Of a stretch of DNA of 21,516 bases, positions 1 through 8,900 are shown piece after piece. The position numbers and the translations under genes are program-made. Under the pieces are notes generated by a model. That model was given only the letters and a program-made list of their open reading frames with translations. It ran no database searches and was not told the DNA's origin. The stretch comes from Lachnospiraceae bacterium. GTDB taxonomy: Bacteria > Bacillota > Clostridia > Lachnospirales > Lachnospiraceae. The stretch lies in contig VSOB01000049.1 of the NCBI GenBank assembly GCA_009774625.1, forward strand, positions 1 to 21,516. The letters are read 5' to 3'. How positions within the stretch are numbered: the first letter of the stretch is position 1; the number at the start of each line of letters is the position of its first letter.

Positions 1-1
1 A

Positions 2-391
2 GAAACTATCAAATTTACAGACTACAATGGTGTCGAGAGAACCGAAGATCATTATTTCCATCTGTCTAAGGCTGAGGCTATGGAGATGGAGATGAGTACG
101 TCCGGTGGACTTTCTGAAATGATTCGGAAGATCGTGGCGGCTCAGGATACGCCGGCAATTATCAAGATCTTTAAGGAAATCATTCTCAAATCTTATGGTC
201 AGAAGAGTCCGGATGGACGGCAGTTTATCAAATCTCCGGAACTGTCCAAAGCTTTCTCGGAGACTGAGGCGTACTCTCAGCTTTTCATGAAACTGGCGAC
301 AGATGCCGATGCGGCGGCCAAGTTTGTGAACGGGATCGTTCCGAACGAGAAGCCTGCAGCACAGCCGACTTTGGCTCCGGTTACGAATTAA
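2..391 (+). CDS. Tail assembly chaperone-like phage protein, 5'-truncated by the window edge
   Basis: The frame is open from base 2 with no stop, so the gene begins outside the window and at least 129 codons are visible. The internal ATG at position 80 lies within the continuous frame (residues just before it read HLSKAEA) and lacks a ribosome site, so it is not the start. The protein is small, acidic and helical, ending in an Ala/Pro-rich tail. It resembles the first of the two small genes that precede the tape measure gene in siphoviruses of clostridia (the lambda gpG position), which chaperone tape measure protein during tail assembly. The next gene starts 28 bases downstream with its own ribosome site. 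Family assignment is from remembered resemblance and gene order. Confidence 0.6.
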   Translation, partial: ETIKFTDYNGVERTEDHYFHLSKAEAMEMEMSTSGGLSEMIRKIVAAQDTPAIIKIFKEIILKSYGQKSPDGRQFIKSPELSKAFSETEAYSQLFMKLATDADAAAKFVNGIVPNEKPAAQPTLAPVTN

Positions 392-418
392 AACAGAAAA
401 TTACGGGAGGTTCGAGGG

Positions 419-964
419 ATGCTACGGATTACAATACCGGCTGGAGAGGAGCAATGGGATGAAGTAAATCAGGTATTCATCTATCCGAAAGAGCAGACAT
501 TGCAACTGGAGCATTCCCTTGTCTCTCTTTCAAAATGGGAATCAAAGTGGTGTAAGCCTTTTTTGACAAGACAGGCTAAAACGTTTGAGGAAACTTTGGA
601 TTATGTGAAGTGTATGACACTCACGCAGAACGTTAATCCAGAAGTCTACAACTATCTCACCATTGCAAATATTGATTTAATCAACCAGTACATTGATGCT
701 CCGATGACTGCAACACGATTTTCGGATGATAAGAACACAAAGACTAATCGAGAGCAGGTTACTGCGGAGATTATTTATTACTGGATGATTGCATTAAACA
801 TACCATTTGAGTGTCAAAAATGGCATCTCAACAGGCTTCTTACTTTAATAAAGGTGTGTAACATCAAGAATTCGCCACCTAAAAAGAAAAGTATGAAGGA
901 GATTATGAGGCGGAACACCGCTTTAAATGAGATGCATAAAAAACAATTACATAGTAAGGGGTGA
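419..964 (+). CDS. Second tail-assembly gene (gpGT-position phage protein)
   Basis: This 181-residue protein is preceded by GGGAGG about 7-12 bases before the ATG. It contains the block QTLQLEHSLVSLSKWESKW near residues 28-46 and later WMIALNIPFECQKWHLNRLL, which I recognise as conserved in tail-region proteins of clostridial siphophages, with a Lys-rich C-terminus. Its position between a chaperone-like gene and the tape measure region matches the lambda gpT / gpGT slot. In lambda that product is made by a programmed frameshift; here the two reading frames are separated by a stop and a fresh ribosome site, so independent translation is more likely. The last bases overlap the ribosome site of the lysin gene. 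The exact biochemical role is unproven. Confidence 0.6.
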   Translation: MLRITIPAGEEQWDEVNQVFIYPKEQTLQLEHSLVSLSKWESKWCKPFLTRQAKTFEETLDYVKCMTLTQNVNPEVYNYLTIANIDLINQYIDAPMTATRFSDDKNTKTNREQVTAEIIYYWMIALNIPFECQKWHLNRLLTLIKVCNIKNSPPKKKSMKEIMRRNTALNEMHKKQLHSKG

Positions 965-969
965 TTTTA

Positions 970-2532
970 ATGTCTGCCAAAAAGAAAGGAATTGATATAT
1001 CTGTATGGCAGGGAAATATCGATGCCGGGCAGATTAAGAATAGCGGGATCGAGTTTGTAATTCTCAGAGAGGGTTACAGACAGACAGTAGATTCCAGATT
1101 CTTTGAAAATGTACGGAAGTGCAAAGAAGTGGGGCTCGCCATTATGGGTGTGTACCACTTTTCTTATGCACTCAATGTTGAACAGGCAAAGCAGGAAGCA
1201 CGGGTCTGTGTCGAAAACATTCAGAAATCCGGACTTGGTAAGGACACAATCGTGTTCTTCGACTTTGAGTATGACACGGTTACAAAAGCAAAGGCTTCTG
1301 GTGTGACGCTTGGAAAGGCGGAATGTAATGCACATACCAAGGCGTTCTGTGAAACTGTTGAATCTCTTGGTTATAAGGCGGGTGTTTATTTCAACATTGA
1401 TTACTACCGGAATTGGTATGATCATGATCTGTTGGAAAAATACATCAAGTGGCTTGCCGATTGGAGTGGAGACGCGGATTATCCGTGTTCTTTCCATCAG
1501 TACAGCAGTAAGGGTAGCGTCCCCGGAATCAGCGGCAATGTTGATATGAATTATTACTTTGTGATCGAGAACGGCACTGTTGAAGCGGGTGTAACAGCAA
1601 ACTCGGTGCTGGATGTTGCACGTGGCTGGCTTGGATATTCGGAAGCAAATGGAAAATTCAAAGAGATTTTGGATACCTACAATTCTTATAAACCGCTTGC
1701 TCGCGGTTATGCGATACAGACATCTGATGAATGGTGCGATGCGTTTGTATCCGCCTGTGCTATTAAGGCAGGAGCTGTTGATCTGATCGGAACTGAAGTT
1801 GGATGTGAGAAACACATCGAAATCTTCAAAGAAAAAGGTATCTGGATCGAGGACGGTTCTGTGAAGCCTGAGGTTGGTGATGTAATCCTGTTTAACTGGG
1901 ATGATCCTACGCAGCCCAATGATGGACATGCGGATCATATCGGTTATGTGGAACAGGTATATGGCGATACTATCGTGTGCATTGAGGGGAACAAGGGTGA
2001 AAAGGTTGACCGCCGGACAATCAATGTCGGCTGGGGGTATATCCGCGGATTTGCCCGCCCGAAGTATGCTGTCGACGGTTCTTCTACGGTTACTCCGGTA
2101 ACGAAGAAACCGATCGATGAAATCGCCAATGAAGTAATTCAGGGCGCTTGGGGCAACGGAGACGCTCGTAAGAATGCTCTTACCGCAGCCGGATACAATT
2201 ACGCAGAGGTTCAGGGGCGTGTAAATGCTATTCTTTCCGGAAATGCCGGTACGCCTAAGAAATCCGTGGATGAAATTGCGAAGGAAGTAATTGCTGGAAA
2301 ATGGGGTAACGGAGATGCTCGTAAAGAGGCGCTGGCCAGAGCCGGATACAATTACTCCGAAGTTCAGGGACGGGTGAATGCTCTTGTTCCTGTTTCCCAA
2401 AAGTCGGTTGACGCAGTGGCTCGTGAGGTCATACAGGGGAAATGGGGCGTTGATGAAGATCGGAAAAGCCGGTTGACAAAGGCCGGCTACGATTACTCCG
2501 CGGTTCAGAGCCGCGTAAACGCGCTTATGTAA
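970..2532 (+). CDS. Peptidoglycan hydrolase: GH25 muramidase, CHAP domain and three CW_7 repeats
   Basis: This 520-residue modular lysin should cleave peptidoglycan glycan strands and probably a peptide or amide bond. Residues about 5-200 form a GH25 (Chalaropsis-type) lysozyme: GIDISVWQG with Asp9, and FFDFEYD with Asp98 and Glu100 as expected acidic catalytic residues. Residues about 210-365 look like a CHAP domain, with Cys256 in DEWCDAF and His323 in HADHIGYVE. Three Cpl-7-type CW_7 cell-wall-binding repeats follow (381-422, 432-473, 479-520). No signal peptide is visible, so export would need the holin or virion delivery. ATG 970 is preferred over GTG 961 because AAGGGGTGA ends just before it at good spacing. 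It lies inside the tail gene block rather than beside the holin, so it could be the endolysin or a tail-associated lysin. Confidence 0.9.
   Translation: MSAKKKGIDISVWQGNIDAGQIKNSGIEFVILREGYRQTVDSRFFENVRKCKEVGLAIMGVYHFSYALNVEQAKQEARVCVENIQKSGLGKDTIVFFDFEYDTVTKAKASGVTLGKAECNAHTKAFCETVESLGYKAGVYFNIDYYRNWYDHDLLEKYIKWLADWSGDADYPCSFHQYSSKGSVPGISGNVDMNYYFVIENGTVEAGVTANSVLDVARGWLGYSEANGKFKEILDTYNSYKPLARGYAIQTSDEWCDAFVSACAIKAGAVDLIGTEVGCEKHIEIFKEKGIWIEDGSVKPEVGDVILFNWDDPTQPNDGHADHIGYVEQVYGDTIVCIEGNKGEKVDRRTINVGWGYIRGFARPKYAVDGSSTVTPVTKKPIDEIANEVIQGAWGNGDARKNALTAAGYNYAEVQGRVNAILSGNAGTPKKSVDEIAKEVIAGKWGNGDARKEALARAGYNYSEVQGRVNALVPVSQKSVDAVAREVIQGKWGVDEDRKSRLTKAGYDYSAVQSRVNALM
2110..2529 (+). repeat. Three tandem CW_7 (Cpl-7) repeats within the lysin gene
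   Basis: Three copies of about 42 codons follow the pattern (S/P)(V/I)D..A.EVI.G.WG...R...L..AGY.Y..VQ.RVNA. Copies 1 and 2 share WGNGDARK; copy 3 has WGVDEDRK and is the most diverged. Copies are separated by short linkers rich in Gly, Ser and Pro. CW_7 repeats are known to bind muropeptide without needing choline. Confidence 0.9.
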
Positions 2533-2545
2533 AGGAGAATTTCAT

Positions 2546-2923
2546 ATGATAACGTTCAGACAAAAGGGCGACTTCTCTAAGCTGACAAGGTACTTGGAAA
2601 GGGCAAAAGAAGTCGTTAAACTTGGAGACCTTGATAAGTATGGTCGAGAGGGAGTAGCCGCCCTTGCGTCTGCAACACCTGTCGATTCTGGTAAAACTGC
2701 CAGTTCATGGTCTTATGAGATCAAAAACAAGAATGGGTCTGTGACAATCTCATTCTACAATTCAAATATTCAAAATGGAGTTCCTATTGCCATCATTTTG
2801 CAGTACGGACATGGAACTCGAAACGGCGGCTGGGTACAGGGTCGAGATTACATCAATCCTGCTATCCAGCCTATTTTTGACAAAATCGCAAATGAAGCAT
2901 GGAGGGAGGTTACTAAGCTATGA
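2546..2923 (+). CDS. HK97 gp10-like phage protein
   Basis: The product is 125 residues. Residues 44-55 read TPVDSGKTASSW and residues 85-91 read LQYGHGT, followed by GGWVQGRDYINPA. This is the typical signature of the HK97 gp10-like family, which acts at the head-tail or tail-terminator interface. AAAGGAG lies about 8 bases before the ATG. Its end overlaps the tape measure start in an ATGA (2920-2923), so the two are translationally coupled. In many siphophages gp10-like genes sit earlier, before the major tail protein; here the gene lies directly before the tape measure gene. Function is assigned from the motif and is only approximate. Confidence 0.75.
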   Translation: MITFRQKGDFSKLTRYLERAKEVVKLGDLDKYGREGVAALASATPVDSGKTASSWSYEIKNKNGSVTISFYNSNIQNGVPIAIILQYGHGTRNGGWVQGRDYINPAIQPIFDKIANEAWREVTKL

Positions 2924-5900
2924 GCAAGACAGTTGATGAAAGAGTTGTCGAGATGCGGTTTGACAACAAGCAGTTTGAGCAGAATGTTCAGACCAGTCTT
3001 TCCACGCTTGATAAACTCAAACGCAGCCTGAACCTGGATGGCGCAGCGAAAGGCTTGGAGAATGTGAATTCCGCAGCCAAGAATTGCAATATGTCCGGTC
3101 TTACCAGTGCTGTTGAGACTGTCCATGCTAAATTTTCTGCATTTGAAGTCATGGCTGTGACTGCCCTTGCGAACATCACGAATTCGATTATCAATACCGG
3201 AAAGCAAATGCTTCATTCGCTTACTATAGAACCAATCTCTCAGGGATTTGAAGAATACGAACTGAAAATGGGTTCGATTCAGACAATCATGATGAGTACC
3301 GGAGCTTCTCTGGAAGAAGTCAACGGTTATTTGAATGAGCTGAATACATATGCGGATAAAACAATTTATTCGTTTGCCGATATGACATCCAACATCGGCA
3401 AGTTTACAAATGCAGGTGTTAAACTTGAAGATGCTGTTATGGCTATTCAGGGCGTGTCAAACGAGGCTGCTATTTCGGGTGCGAATGCAAACGAGGCTTC
3501 TCGTGCCATGTACAATTTTGCACAGGCATTGTCGGCAGGATATGTCAAATTGATTGACTGGAAATCCATTGAAAATGCAAACATGGCTACCGTGGAATTT
3601 AAGACTCAGCTCCTTGAAGCCGCTGTTGCAGCGGGTACGGTGGAAAAGACTGCAGACGGAATGTATCGCGTTCTTACCGAAAATAATCAGGGTTCTACAA
3701 TGGACGATGCAATCGATGCTACAAAGAACTTCAATGATAGTCTACAGTATCAATGGATGACAACAGAAGTTCTTGTTAATACCCTGAGGGATTATGCAGA
3801 TGAGACAACGGATATCGGTAAACGGGCATTTGCCGCAGCTCAGGATGTCAAGACGTTTACCCAATTGATGGATACGCTGAAAGAAGCTGTTGGGTCTGGA
3901 TGGGCCATGACTTGGGAAATTCTGTTCGGTGATTTCGAAGAAGCGAAAACACTTTGGACGAGTTTAAGCACATCTATTGGTGGATTCATCGATGCTCAAT
4001 CAGATGCCCGAAATTCCATGCTGAAAGGCTGGAAAGACATGGGCGGTCGAACGGCTTTGATCGAGGCTGCAAAAAATGCTTTTGAGGGCTTGGTGAGCGT
4101 TATCAAACCGGTAACCGAGGGATTCAGAGAGATATTTCCCCCGATGACGGCAGAAAAACTCTTCAATATTACAAATGCTTTGAAAGAGTTTACCTCTCAT
4201 CTCAAGCTCAGCGATTCTGCTTCTGCGAATCTGAAAAGCACTTTTAAAGGTATATTTGCAATTCTGGATATTGGGAAGCAGGCATTCTCGGCATTGTTTA
4301 AAGCTATATCTCCTTTATTTGGGGGATTGGATAACCTTGGGGGCGGAATATTAAAAGTCACTGGTGGTTTTGGCGATTGGCTTGTCAATCTTGATGAAGT
4401 AATCAAGAAAAACGACCTCTTTAATAAAGCGATTCAGGGTGTTATCGAGTTTGTAAAAAGGGCTGGTGAAGAATTCAAGAGTTTTGCCAAGTCTATTCAG
4501 GAGAAATTCAATCTTCCGAGTCTTGATGAGATTAAACAGTCGCTTAAAGATTTTCTGGTTCTGATTAAGGAAAAAATCCAGCTTCCGGGTCTGGAACTGA
4601 TTCATACAACTTTGGAGAGGATTCACAAAAGGATGTCTCAGGTTGGTGAGAGCGCCGGAAATATGAAAAGCGGTGTTTTAAATGCTGTTAATGCTCTTGG
4701 TGACGCGCTTTCAAAGTGTAAATTCATAGAGGTTCTCCAAACTATCTGGAAACTGGTTACAAGTTTTGCTAAGGGTATTGTTAATACTCTCGGCGATATG
4801 ATCAGTTCCCTTGTTGACAAACTTGGCAATGCAAATTTCAACGGTTTTATCGACATGTTAAATGGACTGATTGCTGGTGGAATTGGCGTTGGGATCATGG
4901 GGTTTGTCAAAGATCTTAAAGATGGTTTCGATGGCGTTGGGGATATTCTTGAAAATGTTACCGGTATTCTGGATAGTGTTCGGGGATGTTTTGAAGCCTA
5001 TCAGCAGCAATTGAAAGCCGGAACATTACTCAAGATTGCCAGTGCAATCGCGATTTTGGCTGGTTCTATTGTTGTGATATCTTTGATCGATAGCGAAAAA
5101 TTATCAGCATCCCTTGGTGCCATTACCGTTCTCTTTGGAGAACTGATCGCTTCCATGGCAGCCTTCAATAAACTCGGTGGTTTTAGTGGAAAAGGTTCCA
5201 CGAATCTGATTGTGTTTGCGGCTGCTGTTCTGGTTCTTTCCAACGCAGTTAAGAAAATGGCTGATTTGAGTTGGGGAGAATTAGCAGAGGGACTTGTCGG
5301 CGTTGGCGTATTGCTTGCTGAATTGGATGCATTTATGGCGACGGCAAAATTCAGCAAAGGGAGTATGACAACTGCTACAGGTATGGTCATTATGGCGGCT
5401 GCAATTAAGATACTGGCTTCGGTTGCTTCCAATATGGCCGATTTAAGCTGGGAGCAGATGGCGAAGGGACTTGTCGGCGTTGGTGTATTGCTTGCTGAGA
5501 TTGATATATTCCTTAATACCGCTAAATTTAGTGGTAAAGCCATGACAACCGCAACCGGTATTGTAATTCTTTCCGCTGCTTTGAAGATTCTTGCATCTGT
5601 TTGCAAAGATTTTGGTCAAATGGAGTGGCGTGAAATCGGCAAAGGTCTTACGAGTGTAGGGGCGCTTCTTCTCGAAGTTGCTGCTTTTACAAAGCTTACA
5701 GGTAATGCAAAACATGTTATTTCTTCTGGTCTGGCTTTGATAGAGATTGCAGCGGCCATGAAGATATTTGCTTCTACGATGTCGGATTTCAGTAAGTTTT
5801 CTTGGGAGCAGATTGCCAAAGGCTTAGTCTCTATGGGTGGAGCTTTAGCAGAGGTTGCAATAGCCACAAAACTGATGCCTAAAAATATGGTTGGTATTGG

Positions 5901-8900
5901 TACCGGGTTGGTGATTGTCGCTGCTTCTTTGGAAATTGTAGCCGATGCTCTCGGCAAAATGGGTGGGTTCACATGGGAGCAGATTGCAAAAGGTCTTGTG
6001 ACTATGGGTCTTGCTCTCGCTGAGCTTGCAATCGGCCTTAACCTTATGAAAGGGACCCTTGGGGGTTCTGCAGCAATGCTTGTCGCCGCTTCTGCGTTGG
6101 TCATATTGACTCCGGTTCTTAGTATCTTGGGAGCAATGAGTTGGGAGTCAATCGCCAAAGGGCTTGTGTCTATTGCCGGTGCATTTACTGTTCTCGGTAT
6201 CGCTGGTGCCGTTCTTACACCGCTTGTACCTACTATTTTGGGATTGAGCGGGGCATTCGCGTTAATCGGTGTCGGCGTTTTGGCTATTGGGGCCGGATTG
6301 TTGGCGGCAGGTATGGGGTTATCTGCGTTGGCTGTTGGTTTTACTGCTTTAGCAGCCGCGGGAACCGCTGGAGCTACAGCAATTGTGGCATCGCTTACTG
6401 TGATTATTACAGGGGTAGCCGGTCTCATTCCCGTAGTAATCCAGAAAATTGGAGAGGGGCTCATTACCCTCTGTAAAGTCATCGCAGCGGGTGCTCCGTC
6501 AATAGGAGAGGCGGTTAAAGCGGTTGTTTTGTCGTTAGTTGATGTTCTGGTAGAGTGTGTTCCCGCTATTGCGGATGGTGCGCTTGCATTGTTGGATGGA
6601 GTTTTAGCCGCTTTGGTAGCTTATACACCGTCTATTGTCGATTCTATATTTCAGTTCCTTATCGGAGTTCTGGAGGGAATTGCTCGAAACCTGCCAGGTT
6701 TGATTAAAGCTGCTATTGACGTATTGATGTCTTTCTTCTCTGGAATTGCTGATGCGCTTAACGGAATCGACGTCGATGTTCTACTCAAAGGAATTGTCGG
6801 GATCGGTCTTCTTTCTGGAATTATGATCGCATTAAGTGCAGCTGCATCATTGGTTCCGGGAGCAATGGCAGGCGTGTTAGGAATGGGGGTTGTTATTGCG
6901 GAACTCGCTCTTGTGTTGGCTGCGATTGGCGGATTAGCACAAATACCGGGATTATCATGGTTGATCGGCGAAGGCGGAAAGCTGTTACAGGGCATTGGAA
7001 CGGCCATCGGTCAGTTTATTGGGGGAATTGTCGGCGGATTTATGAGTGGTGTTTCCAGTCAGTTTCCTCAAATTGGCGCAGATCTATCGGCGTTTATGAC
7101 AAATATTCAACCGTTTATAGATGGAGCGAGTAAAATTGAACCCTCTATGATGGATGGTGTTAAAGCACTTGCCGAGACAATTCTCATCCTAACTGCAGCG
7201 GATATTTTGCAGGGGCTTACATCATGGCTCACTGGCGGCTCTTCTTTGGCTGATTTTGCAACTCAATTGGTACCATTCGGAAATGCGATGAAGGACTTTT
7301 CTGTTGCAATAGCCGGTATGGATGCTGGCATTGTGGCCAATGCTGCAACTGCTGGTAAAACTTTGGCTGAGATGGCGGCAACTCTTCCCAATAGTGGTGG
7401 AGTTGTTGGATTCTTTGCCGGAGAGAACGATATGGAGGAATTCGGAAAACAGCTTATCCCATTCGGCAAAGCGATGATGGATTTCTCAATCGCTGTAAAA
7501 GGACTTGATGCTGATGCAGTAACAAAAGCATCTATCGCGGGAAAAGCGATGGCGGAAATGGCTACAACCATTCCCAACAGCGGAGGCGTTGTCGGGTTCT
7601 TTGCCGGCGAAAATGATATGGACAAGTTCGGAGAGCAGCTTGTTCCATTTGGCGAAGCGATGATGGATTTCTCAATTGCTGTGAAAGGTTTGGACGCAGA
7701 TGCCATTGTCAATTCTGCAACTGCTGGTAAGGCATTGATCGAACTGGCAAATACGGTTCCGAACAGTGGTGGTGTTGTTGGATTCTTTACAGGAGAAAAC
7801 GACATGGACCTTTTCGGAGAACAGCTTGTCCCCTTTGGCGAAGCGATGAAAGCCTATTCCGATGCTATATCCGGAATTGATGTGGAAGCGATTACTAATT
7901 CTGCAACGGCTGGAAAATCTTTGGTTGAGCTGGCAAACACACTTCCAAATACGGGTGGCGTTGTGAGCTGGTTTACCGGAGATAACGATATTGGGGCATT
8001 TGGTGAGAGTTTAGTATTGTTTGGCGAAAACTTTTCACAATACTCCGATTACATGAAAAATGTGGACGCAGGTATCGTAACAGCCACCACAAATGCTGCC
8101 AGTTCGATTGTTGAATTGCAAAAGAGCCTGCCTAAAGAGGGCGGTTGGTTTTCCGATGACAAAACACTTGCCGATTTTGGCGCAGATATGAGTTCTTTCG
8201 GATCATATTTCAGTTCTTACTATGCTTATATCAGTGGTATCGACACCGGCTTGTTGGCTAGTGTTATCACACAGACAAACAGGCTTGTTGATATGGCAAA
8301 GGGTATGGCAGAACTGGATACCAGTGGAATGTCTTCGTTCGGAACAGCTTTAACAACACTGGGAGAAACGGGTGTGACAGGTTTTGTCAATGCCTTTAAC
8401 AATGCAGAATCAAAAGTGGCAACAGCAGCATCAAATATGCTTACCGCTTTTATCAATGCTGCAAATGCTAAGCAGACGACACTGACATCAACGTTTACGA
8501 CGCTTGCTCAAGCAGCCATTACAGGTATCAACGCAAAGCAAGCGGAGTTTCAAGTAGCTGGTTCTGCACTTATGATCAAGTTCATTGCCGGTGTAAAAGC
8601 ACAGGACATGAATTCTCGTAACACATTTACCAACATCATTAGTGGATGCCTGACGGCTATTCGGAATAAGTATTTCGAGTTTCAGTCTGTTGGAACCCAA
8701 ACGATGATTAAGTTTATAGGGGGTGTAAAGTTACAGGATGTAAATGCCAGAAATACGTTTACCAACATCATCAGCGGATGTTTAACTGCCATTCGGAACA
8801 AGTATCCCGAATTTGAGAGTGCTGGTCAGCAATGCATGATCAAATTCATTGCCGGTGTTCGTAGTAAGGATGCAGATGTGAAGAATGCGTTTACTTCTAG

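Noticed and set aside
340..430. Programmed frameshift between the two chaperone-like genes
   Set aside because: The genes do not overlap, the first ends in TAA 28 bases before the second, and the second has its own GGGAGG ribosome site; no clear slippery heptamer at the junction.
967..2400. Long antisense open frame opposite the lysin gene
   Set aside because: It mirrors a well-supported GH25/CHAP/CW_7 gene, has no ribosome site or recognisable domain, and arises from codon bias.
5616..6482. Long minus-strand open frames inside the tape measure gene, also at 5001-5606 and 7263-7805
   Set aside because: They are opposite Ala/Gly-rich repeat DNA, have repetitive Pro/Ala/Ile/Thr-rich translations typical of shadows and no start signals.
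7250..8080. Regular direct repeats considered as a CRISPR array
   Set aside because: Period is 186 bases, in frame with the tape measure gene and diverged between copies, so these are protein repeats.
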